DNA of 64,000 bases, from positions 1-64,000 of the forward strand of contig JAKBAM010000014.1 in the NCBI GenBank assembly GCA_021809105.1, in the 5' to 3' direction. A program made the position numbers and the translations under genes. The DNA comes from Actinomycetes bacterium (GTDB taxonomy: Bacteria; Actinomycetota; Acidimicrobiia; Acidimicrobiales; Palsa-688). Positions 8,714-16,552 of the stretch are shown in pieces (position 1 is the stretch's first letter; each line of letters begins with the position of its first letter). The notes beneath the pieces were generated by a model. That model saw only the letters and a program-made list of their open reading frames with translations, did no database searches and was not told the DNA's origin.

Positions 8714-10066
8714 TCAAGCCCCGGTTGTGGGGCCGGCGCCGGCCGGTACCCGGCCGAGGGTAGCGAGGAACCTGGCCGCCACCGGCTCGAGGCATCCCCG
8801 GCGTGACAGACGCTCGTTGGCGAAGAGACTGGCGTCGCGACCCAGGCGCCGGCGCCGGTCCCCTTCGCCGGCCAGTTCCCGCAGGGCCTTGGCCAGGGCG
8901 GGGGCATCGCCGGGGGCGACGAGAATGCCGGTGACGTCGTGGCGGACCACCTCGGGGATGCCGGCCACCGCCGAGGCCACTACCGCCACGCCGCTCGCCA
9001 TCGCCTCCATCACCGAGTTGGGGATCCCGTCCCGGTCGCCGTCGGGGTTGACCACACTGGCCTGGACGAAGACATCGGCCCAGTGATATTCGGCCACGAT
9101 CTGCGGCTGGGCCCGCGAACCGAGGAAGGTCACCTTGTCGGCCACGCCGGCGGCGGCCGCCCGTCGCGCTAGTTGCTCCCGCAGCTCCCCGCCGCCCACG
9201 ATGCGACACTCGAATGCCACACCGGCCGCCGCCATATCGGCCAGGGCGTCGATGAGGACAGGGATCCCCTTCTTGGGGACGAGGCGGCCGACAGCCAGGA
9301 TCCGCAACGGCGCCGTGGCGCCGCGTCCCACGCGCCCGGCTACCGGCGCGAAGCGGTCGGTGTCCACACCGTGGGGTGAGAGCACGATCTTGCCGGCTTC
9401 GGCCCGCACGGTCGCCTCGTCGCTCGTCTCGACGATCCGGGTCAGCTCGGAGGCTGCGCTAGCCGAACACACCAGTACGAACGTGGAAGCGGCCACCTTC
9501 ATGCCGAGGATGCTGGGCGCCGAGAGGTACAGGTCCTTGGCGTGAGCGGCGAAGCTGAAAGGCATGCCTGTGAGCAGGTGGACGAAATGGGCGATGCTCG
9601 CCGGCCCATGGGCGAAGGCGGCGTGGATGTGCTGCGCGTTGGCTCGTTCCAACTCGAGGGCGAGGGCCCCGGCGGCCATGAAGTGCTTAATCGTCGATGC
9701 GTGCCGGCGGTGCAAGGCGATGTGGCCGACTACGCCGCACCAGCGGCGGGGGTCGCGGCGCGCCAGGACGAGGTGTGACGTGGCGAAGCGGAGGTAGTCG
9801 CTGACCGCCCCGGCCCGGCCCGGCCCGGATCGGAGATATCGCACGGGGCTTCGGACCCTGCCGACGTCGGGTTGGACAAGGGACTCTCGGGGGTCGGCGA
9901 TGGAGTACAGCCGCAGGGGGACGCCGGCGGCCTCCAAGCCGAGGATCTCGTCGAGGATGAACGTCTCGGAGAGCCGCGGGAACCTCTTGGTCAGGTAGCC
10001 GACGGTCGGGGGCCGTGGCGGCGGGCAGGCATCCTCGTGTTTCGACGGGATCGTCTCCACTCTCAT
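8714..10066 (-). CDS. GT4-type glycosyltransferase, colanic-acid WcaL-like
   Basis: 450 residues from ATG at 10066, overlapping the preceding stop as ATGA. The N-terminal 'VGYLTKRFPRLSETFILDEI' (21-40) is typical of the WcaL/AmsK branch of exopolysaccharide glycosyltransferases. Further markers are 'FSFAAHAKDLYL', 'LSPHGVDTDRF', 'RILAVGRLVPKKGIPVLIDA' and the donor-site segment 'DGIPNSVMEAMASGVAVVAS' (about 365). Predicted to add one sugar in the repeat unit or glycolipid made by this locus. Sugar specificity is unknown. Confidence 0.9.
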   Translation of the reverse strand: MRVETIPSKHEDACPPPRPPTVGYLTKRFPRLSETFILDEILGLEAAGVPLRLYSIADPRESLVQPDVGRVRSPVRYLRSGPGRAGAVSDYLRFATSHLVLARRDPRRWCGVVGHIALHRRHASTIKHFMAAGALALELERANAQHIHAAFAHGPASIAHFVHLLTGMPFSFAAHAKDLYLSAPSILGMKVAASTFVLVCSASAASELTRIVETSDEATVRAEAGKIVLSPHGVDTDRFAPVAGRVGRGATAPLRILAVGRLVPKKGIPVLIDALADMAAAGVAFECRIVGGGELREQLARRAAAAGVADKVTFLGSRAQPQIVAEYHWADVFVQASVVNPDGDRDGIPNSVMEAMASGVAVVASAVAGIPEVVRHDVTGILVAPGDAPALAKALRELAGEGDRRRRLGRDASLFANERLSRRGCLEPVAARFLATLGRVPAGAGPTTGA

Positions 10067-11325
10067 GCCGGGATCCTGGAAGTCAGGGTCTGAGAGGTGG
10101 TGAGCCGCGGGGCATTCGTCGTGTCGAGTGCCCTGACCAGCGAGGCGACGACACGCTGGGCGCCTCCCAGGTCGAGGTCGGCACGGGGGCCGCCCGCCGA
10201 GTTGATGGCGTCGGCGACGGCCCTGGCCACGCTGGAGTCGAGGCCTTCGCAGCTACCGCCTTGCCGGCCGTCCTCCCCTGACTCCCCGGCCCGAGACGCC
10301 TCCACCAGGCGGACGAGCCCCCGCCCGGCGAAGGCACGCGCCCTAAGGAGCTGCTCCCGGCGGGGCCACACCCTCGGCACGACGACGGTGGGGACCGCCA
10401 GGTTGACCAGCTCGCACAGCGAGTTGTAGCCGCCGCGGGTCACGACACACTCCGCTCCTGCGGCCACAGCCGCCACGTCCTGGAGGTGCTCGACCACCAC
10501 GACCCCCCCCATCCGGTCGGTGGCCTCGGCCAGGAACCGGCGATCCGATCCACCCATGAGCGGCCCCGAGCACAGCACAGCCTGGAGGCCCGCCGACCTG
10601 GCTGCATGCGCCGTGGCGATCAACACGTCGACCCCGTCACCGCCGCCGCCAACGGTGCCCAGGACATATCCGACGCCGTCGGACAGCCCGGGCGGCCGGA
10701 TCGAGTGTCCGGGCCGGTGACCTGTGACGTAACCGCAGTACTCGATGCTCGACGCCAGCGGTTCGGGGATCCCGTAGCCCGCGACGAGGTCGAACACGTC
10801 CCGGTCGCCGTAGACCACGATCCGGTCGTAGACGTCGTTGAGGGTCTCGTAGACGCCATGGTTGGCCCAGGTGGCCCTCACCAGCGCCGGCTCGTCGAGG
10901 ATGTCGCGCAGGCCCAAGACGATCTTGGTGCCGGGGCTCGAGTCGCCGATGGTGTCGAACACCGGCAGCAGCTCGCCCTTCATGCCCTGCGCCGCGTGGT
11001 CGACGAGGAACACATCGGGCTGCCAACGGGCGATGATGTCGGCGAGGACGGCGCTTCGGGCCCGGCTGACCAGCGACAAGCTGATGTCGGTACCCAACGA
11101 CCGGTACTCGTCAGGTCCGGTCTTTACGACCGGTGGGAGCTGGACGCTGATCAGGCCCTCCGGTTGGGCGACGCGGTCGAGGACCGGCGAACCCGAGGCC
11201 AGCACCACCCGGATCCCCTGCCCGATCAGCTGACGAGCGATGACCAGGTTCCGGCGGAGGTGACCCAGTCCGTAGGTGTCGTGCGAATACAGCAGAACCT
11301 TGGAGAGCGAGCGGGGACGGCTCAT
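10063..11325 (-). CDS. Predicted GT-B glycosyltransferase (COG4671-like, distantly MurG-like)
   Basis: 420 residues from ATG at 11325, overlapping the epimerase stop as ATGA. The start 'KVLLYSHDTYGLGHLRRNL' with its GLGHLRR turn, and the C-terminal 'VVTRGGYNSLCELVNLAVP' (about 315) followed by 'TVVVPRVWPRREQLLRA', match the COG4671 class of predicted glycosyltransferases, which resemble MurG. Members are little studied. A glycine- and serine-rich stretch near 350-365 interrupts the C-terminal helix region. It is embedded in a tight glycan operon, which supports a role in sugar transfer, but neither donor nor acceptor is known. Confidence 0.82.
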   Translation of the reverse strand: MSRPRSLSKVLLYSHDTYGLGHLRRNLVIARQLIGQGIRVVLASGSPVLDRVAQPEGLISVQLPPVVKTGPDEYRSLGTDISLSLVSRARSAVLADIIARWQPDVFLVDHAAQGMKGELLPVFDTIGDSSPGTKIVLGLRDILDEPALVRATWANHGVYETLNDVYDRIVVYGDRDVFDLVAGYGIPEPLASSIEYCGYVTGHRPGHSIRPPGLSDGVGYVLGTVGGGGDGVDVLIATAHAARSAGLQAVLCSGPLMGGSDRRFLAEATDRMGGVVVVEHLQDVAAVAAGAECVVTRGGYNSLCELVNLAVPTVVVPRVWPRREQLLRARAFAGRGLVRLVEASRAGESGEDGRQGGSCEGLDSSVARAVADAINSAGGPRADLDLGGAQRVVASLVRALDTTNAPRLTTSQTLTSRIPA

Positions 11326-12326
11326 GCCGACCGCACCTCAGCGCCCTCGAAGCGGTCCCGGACCCATGCAACCTCGCGCGCGAAGCCGACCTCGAAGGGA
11401 ACCGCAGCGCGAAATCCGAGCAGCGTCGCGGCCCGCGTCAGATCCGCAGCCGTAACCCTCACGTCACCTCGCGCGAACGGTTGCACGTCCACCTCGAAGT
11501 CGTAGGCCGTCAAACTCCTGAGCAGTTCCAGGACATCGAGCAGGCTGACACTGCTACCTCCCCCGACGTTTACCGCCAGACCCGACACCGGCGCATCGGC
11601 GGCAGCCACGGTGGCGGCTATGACGTCATCGACGAAGGTGAAATCCCTCCGTTGGCTCCCGTCGCCCAGAAGCGTGATGGGTCGCGCGGACAGGGCGGCC
11701 TCAGCGAAGATCCGCAAACCCATGTCGGGTCGCTGCCCCGGGCCGTAGACCGTGAAGTAACGCAACGCCACCGCCTCGAGCCCGGCCGCCGTGGAATCCA
11801 GGCAGCAGCGCTCGGCCTGCAGCTTGGTCCGGCCGTAAGGGGAGATCGGCGACGGCGTCGCCTCCTCCCGGAACGGCGTGTCGCCGTCGCCGTACACCGA
11901 CGACGAGGACGCATAGACGATGCGTCGTACCCCCGAGTTGAGGCAGGCCGCCACCACGCGCTCAGTGGCGGTCACGTTGTCGTGCACGTAGCGGCCCTCT
12001 ATCGAGAAGCTCGGCCTGACCCCAGCGCGCCCGGCCAGGTGGAACACCACATCGGCGGTATCCATAACCGGCTCCAGATCCAAATCGACCAGATCGCCCG
12101 TCACGAGTGACGTCGCGGTACTTCTCGTCAGATGGGCGGCCCGGACCAGCTTCTCGGAAGGGTCATAGCTGTCGGTGAAGCCGTCCACGCCGACCACTGA
12201 CCAGCCGTCAGCTGCCAAGCGATGGCAAAGCGCCGATCCGATGAATCCAGCCGCCCCGGTTACCACGCACCTTCGCGGCGGCCTCGGCGACGGAAGTGCC
12301 TGCGGGATTGATGGTTGCATCATCAT
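11322..12326 (-). CDS. NAD-dependent sugar-nucleotide epimerase/dehydratase
   Basis: 334 residues from the first of three tandem ATG codons (12326). Extended SDR fold: 'CVVTGAAGFIGSALCHRLA' (20-38), 'FHLAGRAGVRPSF', active-site 'SPYGRTK' (Tyr and Lys about 145-149), 'RYFTVYGPGQRPDM' and 'FTFVDDVIAATV'. The VYGPGQRPDM and FTFVDDV signatures fit UDP-glucose or UDP-glucuronate 4-epimerases. With a UDP-glucose dehydrogenase in the same operon, conversion of UDP-glucuronate to UDP-galacturonate is a reasonable guess (inference). It is the first gene of the glycan operon. Confidence 0.87.
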   Translation of the reverse strand: MMMQPSIPQALPSPRPPRRCVVTGAAGFIGSALCHRLAADGWSVVGVDGFTDSYDPSEKLVRAAHLTRSTATSLVTGDLVDLDLEPVMDTADVVFHLAGRAGVRPSFSIEGRYVHDNVTATERVVAACLNSGVRRIVYASSSSVYGDGDTPFREEATPSPISPYGRTKLQAERCCLDSTAAGLEAVALRYFTVYGPGQRPDMGLRIFAEAALSARPITLLGDGSQRRDFTFVDDVIAATVAAADAPVSGLAVNVGGGSSVSLLDVLELLRSLTAYDFEVDVQPFARGDVRVTAADLTRAATLLGFRAAVPFEVGFAREVAWVRDRFEGAEVRSA

Positions 12327-12393
12327 CCTTCCTCGACAAGAGCCCGATCATCCCGAGATCGGTGCCGGAAGGCATCCGGTGCCCTCACCCTGG

Positions 12394-12439
12394 CGGGCGG
12401 GCGTGAGCCCAACGTGACCCGCCCGTGAGAGTTCTCTCA
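12394..12439. promoter_or_regulatory. Inverted repeats in the divergent intergenic region
   Basis: CGGGCGGG at 12394-12401 pairs with CCCGCCCG at 12418-12425 (16-base loop). Immediately after lies the perfect palindrome TGAGAG-TT-CTCTCA at 12426-12439. They sit in the roughly 208-base space between the glycan operon and the RDD gene, where divergent promoters are expected, so the palindrome may be an operator. Function is inferred only from position and symmetry. Confidence 0.4.
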
Positions 12440-12534
12440 TCGCAGCCTGATGCTGTAGTTCCACCGGTCGGGGTGGGCGTGCGCGCTACTCTCCTGGCCA
12501 AAACGTTGGTGAAAGATGAGAAGGGGTCCATCGC

Positions 12535-13089
12535 ATGAGCCAGCCTCCCAATCCCGAGTATCCCGGCGGGCCTGGTCAGCAGCCACCTCCGCCATGGGGA
12601 CCCCCGCCGGCCGGATACTCCCAGGCGCCACCCGGATACGCACCGCCGCCGCCCTACGGCTCGCCGCTCCCCTCGGCCAGGCCCGGTTTCTACACCGACC
12701 AGGGCAGCGGCTTGATGCTGCCCGAAGGCACGCAGCTGGCCAGCATCGGCCGGCGCATCGGTGCGTACTTCCTGGCGATACCCCTGGCCATCGTCACTCT
12801 CGGTATCGGCTACCTGATCTGGGGGCTGGTCGTGTGGGGCCGCGGCCAGACGCCGGCTCTCCAAGTGCTCGGAATGCGTTGCTACCGTCCCACTGAGGGC
12901 AAGCCGGCAGGCTGGGGCTCGATGGCCTTGCGGGAGGTGGTCGGCCGATTCCTGGAGGGCATTCTCAGCGTCATCACCTACCTCATTTCTTTCGTCCTGT
13001 TCCTCACCCGCAGCGACCGGCGCGCCCTGCACGACCTCGTCGCCGGCACCGTTGTCCTCTACGACCCCGCCAAGACCCTGTCGCGCTGA
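12535..13089 (+). CDS. RDD-family membrane protein with proline-rich N-terminus
   Basis: 184 residues from ATG at 12535 with GAAGGGG upstream. Residues 1-60 are proline/glycine/tyrosine-rich (PPPP, YAPPPP), probably cytoplasmic and flexible. The RDD domain follows: 'LASIGRRIGAYFLAIPLAIV' with the conserved arginine and TM1, 'GQTPALQVLGMRCYRP' and a second hydrophobic stretch 'SVITYLISFVLFL', ending 'RRALHDLVAGTVVL', the classic RDD C-terminal signature. RDD proteins are small membrane proteins of mostly unknown function; some are implicated in ion exchange. Nothing nearby fixes its role. Confidence 0.88.
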   Translation: MSQPPNPEYPGGPGQQPPPPWGPPPAGYSQAPPGYAPPPPYGSPLPSARPGFYTDQGSGLMLPEGTQLASIGRRIGAYFLAIPLAIVTLGIGYLIWGLVVWGRGQTPALQVLGMRCYRPTEGKPAGWGSMALREVVGRFLEGILSVITYLISFVLFLTRSDRRALHDLVAGTVVLYDPAKTLSR

Positions 13090-13171
13090 GGGTACGCTCG
13101 CCATCGAAAGCTTCTTTGACAGGCCCGCGGGCTTTCCCTACGATCCCTCGGCAAGCAACCGGGGGGACGCT

Positions 13172-14458
13172 ATGAGAACAGTTGTCCAAGGCATGGATCG
13201 AGCGGGGCACCGCCCCCGGACGCGCTCCAAGCGGCTACTGGCAGGGGGTATTGCGGCGTGCGCCGCCCTGGCCGGATGTGGCTCCGCTGCGAAGTCGACA
13301 TCGACTTCGCCTTCCTCTGGCCGCCCGACATACAACATCGGCGTGCTCACCGCCCTGACCGGCCCGGCATCTGCCTCCAACCCGAACATCCTCTACGCCG
13401 TCAAGGCCGGCGACGCGCTGGCGGCCGCGGAGGGATACAACCTCAAGTACTTCGTCGCCGACGACACGTCGAGTCCCAGCGGGGCTCTGTCTGCCGCCCA
13501 ACGCCTGGTGCAGCAGGATCACGTCTTGGCCGTCATCGCCATCTCGGACCTGACTTTCGGCGCGGCTCCCTACCTGAAGGCTCAGGGCATACCGGTCATC
13601 GGAGGTGCTGTGGACAGCACCGAGTGGACTACCGACGACAACATGTTCTCCGTGTTCGGTTTCCCGGATTACACCAAGGTCACGTCCACCGTCGGCAAGT
13701 TCTTCAAGCTGGTGGGCGCCACCAATGTCGGAGCCGTCGGGTACGGGATCGTTCCGAGCGCGGCGGATTCGGCCAAGGGGACCGCCGTGTCGGCTGAGGC
13801 GGCCGGACTGCGAGCCGGGTATATCAACGCCCAATTCCCGCTCGGCAGCACGAATGTAGGCCCCATCGTCTTGGCGATGAAAAGCGCCGGCATCGACGGC
13901 CTGAATATCCTCCTACAGCAGAACACCGCGTTTGCCATCACCACCGCGCTCAGCCAGCAGGGCGTCCATTTGAAGGCCGCCCTGCTGAGCGACGGATACG
14001 GCCAGGCTCTCCTCTCGGCCGGTCCGGGTGCCATCCAGGCAGCACAGAACGCCTATTTCGAGGTGGGCTGGGAGCCGGTCGAGATGCACACAGCTGCGAC
14101 GAAGAAGTTCCAGAGCTACCTGCGTGGTGCCGGGTTCGACGGAGGACCCGGGCTTCCCGAGTACTTGGCATACACGTCTTTCGACGCACTGGTGAAGGGT
14201 CTCCGGGCGGCGGGTTCGAATCCCACTCACGCTTCCCTCATCAGCGCCATGTTGAAGATGTCGAGCTATGACGGGGCAGGACTTTTCGGAGGTCACACCG
14301 TCGGTTTCGAGATGAGCCAGCGCGGCATAGGTTCGTCGGGGGCGGACGGCTGCGTGTGGATCACCCGCTTCGAGAACAAGTCGTTCACGCTGGTCAAGGG
14401 CGCCGATCCGATCTGCGGAGGAGTCCTGCCAGGAAAGACTGTCTCCGCCTCGTCCTGA
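13172..14458 (+). CDS. Periplasmic-binding-protein lipoprotein, branched-chain amino acid (LivJ) type
   Basis: 428 residues from ATG at 13172 with GGGGGGAC upstream. It has a lipoprotein signal with lipobox 'ALAGC' (Cys36), then a type I periplasmic-binding fold: 'NIGVLTALTGPASASNP', 'AAQRLVQQDHVLAVI', 'IPVIGGAVDSTEWTTDDN' and 'NVGAVGYGIVPSAADS'. Such proteins bind amino acids, amides or aromatic acids for ABC importers. No permease or ATPase gene lies next to it, so it is an orphan that either serves a distant transporter or acts as a sensor. Ligand unknown. Confidence 0.88.
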   Translation: MRTVVQGMDRAGHRPRTRSKRLLAGGIAACAALAGCGSAAKSTSTSPSSGRPTYNIGVLTALTGPASASNPNILYAVKAGDALAAAEGYNLKYFVADDTSSPSGALSAAQRLVQQDHVLAVIAISDLTFGAAPYLKAQGIPVIGGAVDSTEWTTDDNMFSVFGFPDYTKVTSTVGKFFKLVGATNVGAVGYGIVPSAADSAKGTAVSAEAAGLRAGYINAQFPLGSTNVGPIVLAMKSAGIDGLNILLQQNTAFAITTALSQQGVHLKAALLSDGYGQALLSAGPGAIQAAQNAYFEVGWEPVEMHTAATKKFQSYLRGAGFDGGPGLPEYLAYTSFDALVKGLRAAGSNPTHASLISAMLKMSSYDGAGLFGGHTVGFEMSQRGIGSSGADGCVWITRFENKSFTLVKGADPICGGVLPGKTVSASS

Positions 14459-14485
14459 TAGGCGACTTCGACAAGGCGCAGGGGA

Positions 14486-15871
14486 TCAGTCGGGGAGCGT
14501 GACGCCGAGCTGTTCGGCTCGGGCGCGGGACTCGTCGGGGAAGAGGTTGCGCACGAGGAAGAGGTCGCGCGCCAGCACGTAGGCGGGGGCCAGCACCTTC
14601 GAGTAGCCCTCGAAGTACACCAGCTGCTTGGTGACCAGCAGCATCTCCTGGGGCGTGCCTATGCCGAACTGCTGGAGGACGGTGAAGAGCGACTTGAGCA
14701 CCTCGCCGAGGCCCACGTCGGACAAGCCGCGGTCGAGCAGGGGGGCGAACATGGCTTGGACCACCACCGCCAGCTGCGCTTCGTCGGCCTCCTCCGGAAG
14801 TACACCGACCTCCTTGAACGCCCTGACCACCGCTACGTAGTCGGCGTCGATCATCGACGTGCGGAAGACGGTCCGAAACAGGTCCCGCCACCGCGGGGAA
14901 AGCTCGCCGACGATCCCGAAGTCGAGGAACGAAGCTCGCCCGTCCTCGAGAAGCCACACGTTGCCGCCGTGCACGTCTCCGTGGAAGGGTCCGTGGACTG
15001 TCAGCGCCTCCAACCACACTTTGCACACCCGCCTGATCACCAGCTCGGTGTCTATACCGGCGCCTGGGTCCACGCGGTCGAAGGGCTGGCCGTACATCCG
15101 CTCCATGCAGATGGTGCGCGGTCCGCACCACGGCTCGTACACCTCGGGCGCGGTCACCTGCAGGTTGTCGCCGAAGGCGTGGATGTTCGCCCTGAACTCG
15201 CGCTGCTGGCGCGCCTCGAGGCGGGAGTCCAGCTCTCTTGCGGTGACGCGGGCCAGGTCGATCACGGCTCCCTTGGCATTGGCTGTCCGGCCGAGGGCGC
15301 TTCGCTCGGCCAGGCGGGCCAGGACGTACATGATCCTCAGGTCGCGGCGCATCTGGCGGGCGATGCCCGGACGCTGGATCTTGAGCACCGCCTCCCTGCC
15401 GTCGGGGAGAACGCAGGCGTGGACCTGGGCGATGGAAGCCGCGGCCAGCGGCTGGTCGTCGAAGGACCGGAAAAGGTCGGCGACGGCGCCGCCGAGATCC
15501 TCCTCGACCACCCGGCGGGCTTCGGTGGCGGAGATCGGCGGCACCTGGTCCAGGCAACGCTCGCAGGCGGAGGTGAGCGCGGGGGGGAACACGGTAGGTG
15601 ACGACGCGATCAGCTGCCCCAGCTTCACGAAGGTCGGGCCCAGCTCGATGAAGCCGTCGACCAGGCCGGCGTAGGCCTCGCCCGCCCACACCGTGGTGGC
15701 CATGGCGGGCGACGCGTCCCGCCTTCTCGCCGAGCGCAGAGCCCAGCCGGTCATGGATCGGCGGGCGGGCGTCCCGAGCCGCCGGAGGACCGCCAGCACC
15801 AGGACCACCCCGATTGCCACCGCTCGGGTTGCCTCCCGGATGCCGCCCCGGTCGAGCCGGATCGGCGCCAC
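14486..15871 (-). CDS. ABC1/UbiB-family kinase-like protein
   Basis: About 461 residues if the GTG at 15871 is used; later GTG codons (to about 15800) are possible, one following GGGAGG. An N-terminal hydrophobic helix is followed by the ABC1 core: 'GFIELGPTFVKLGQLIASSP' (KxGQ motif), 'PLAAASIAQVHACVLPDG' (AAAS ATP-binding loop), 'VLKIQRPGI', then 'FHGDVHGGNVWLLEDG' and 'FLDFGIVGEL' as catalytic and metal-binding motifs. UbiB-like ATPases support quinone biosynthesis or membrane lipid handling; at the end of a respiratory series it may assist quinone supply (inference). The longer reading to 16498 overlaps the oxidase subunit gene. Confidence 0.88.
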   Translation of the reverse strand: MAPIRLDRGGIREATRAVAIGVVLVLAVLRRLGTPARRSMTGWALRSARRRDASPAMATTVWAGEAYAGLVDGFIELGPTFVKLGQLIASSPTVFPPALTSACERCLDQVPPISATEARRVVEEDLGGAVADLFRSFDDQPLAAASIAQVHACVLPDGREAVLKIQRPGIARQMRRDLRIMYVLARLAERSALGRTANAKGAVIDLARVTARELDSRLEARQQREFRANIHAFGDNLQVTAPEVYEPWCGPRTICMERMYGQPFDRVDPGAGIDTELVIRRVCKVWLEALTVHGPFHGDVHGGNVWLLEDGRASFLDFGIVGELSPRWRDLFRTVFRTSMIDADYVAVVRAFKEVGVLPEEADEAQLAVVVQAMFAPLLDRGLSDVGLGEVLKSLFTVLQQFGIGTPQEMLLVTKQLVYFEGYSKVLAPAYVLARDLFLVRNLFPDESRARAEQLGVTLPD

Positions 15872-16023
15872 GCTGGGGCCAGGAACCTCGGTCCCGAGCC
15901 CGGGCCGGTCACGGCGAGCACGCGGCCCCTCAGGCGGCCCCGAAGACGTCAGTCCGAGACGGGAGAGGGGAACTCCGAGGCGGTCGAGCGGTGGTCCGAG
16001 GCGGGGCAGGGGGACCCTGGCGG

Positions 16024-16509
16024 CTACGGGTGGGCCGGGGCGTCGGTGTCCGCGATGTCCGCGGGATCGATGTTGGTGTCCTGGCGGCGGGCCGCCTCCA
16101 CCTCGTCGGGTACGTCCTCGGGAGCCTCTGACTCCACCGACCAGCCGATCACCGAGCCGAGGATGAGAGGCAGCGCGATGACCCAGTACCAGTTGCCGAA
16201 GATCATGGCCACGCCGACGAAGATCCCGCCGAGGCCCATGCCGGCCGGCCAGATCGAAGCGGCCGGGAAGAAGCCGAGGTGCTCGCCGGCGGTCTCCGCG
16301 TAAGTGGCATCCTCCTTGTCCTCCGAGCGAGGTATGCCGTGGCGGCGCTTCCACTGCAGAAGCAGGTATCCCCCGAGCATGAGATAGGCGGCGAAGCCGA
16401 ACAGCAGCAGGGCGGTGCCGGTGTCCTCGGTGCTCCAGAACCAGTAGATGGCGCAGATGATCCCCAGGAACAGCGATGCACCGAGGATGGTCCTCCACTC
16501 GATCTTCAT
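16024..16509 (-). CDS. ctaF: Cytochrome c oxidase subunit IV, actinobacterial type
   Basis: 161 residues from ATG at 16509. Four hydrophobic segments: 'TILGASLFLGIICAIYWFW', 'TALLLFGFAAYLMLGGYLLL', 'IWPAGMGLGGIFVGVAMIF' and 'WYWVIALPLILGSVIGW'. The segment 'ETAGEHLGFFPAASIWP' is characteristic of the actinobacterial CtaF subunit of the aa3 oxidase. It follows ctaD by 43 bases, which supports the assignment. Small and structural: it probably stabilises the oxidase or the bc1-aa3 supercomplex. The C-terminal tail is acidic. Confidence 0.87.
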   Translation of the reverse strand: MKIEWRTILGASLFLGIICAIYWFWSTEDTGTALLLFGFAAYLMLGGYLLLQWKRRHGIPRSEDKEDATYAETAGEHLGFFPAASIWPAGMGLGGIFVGVAMIFGNWYWVIALPLILGSVIGWSVESEAPEDVPDEVEAARRQDTNIDPADIADTDAPAHP

Positions 16510-16552
16510 CGCAAGGCCCCGCCGGGGCAAAGGCGCTTGGCCGTCGCCGCCA

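Noticed and set aside
15872-16498. Extension of the UbiB-like protein to 16498
   Set aside because: It overlaps the well-supported ctaF gene almost completely and has no UbiB features.
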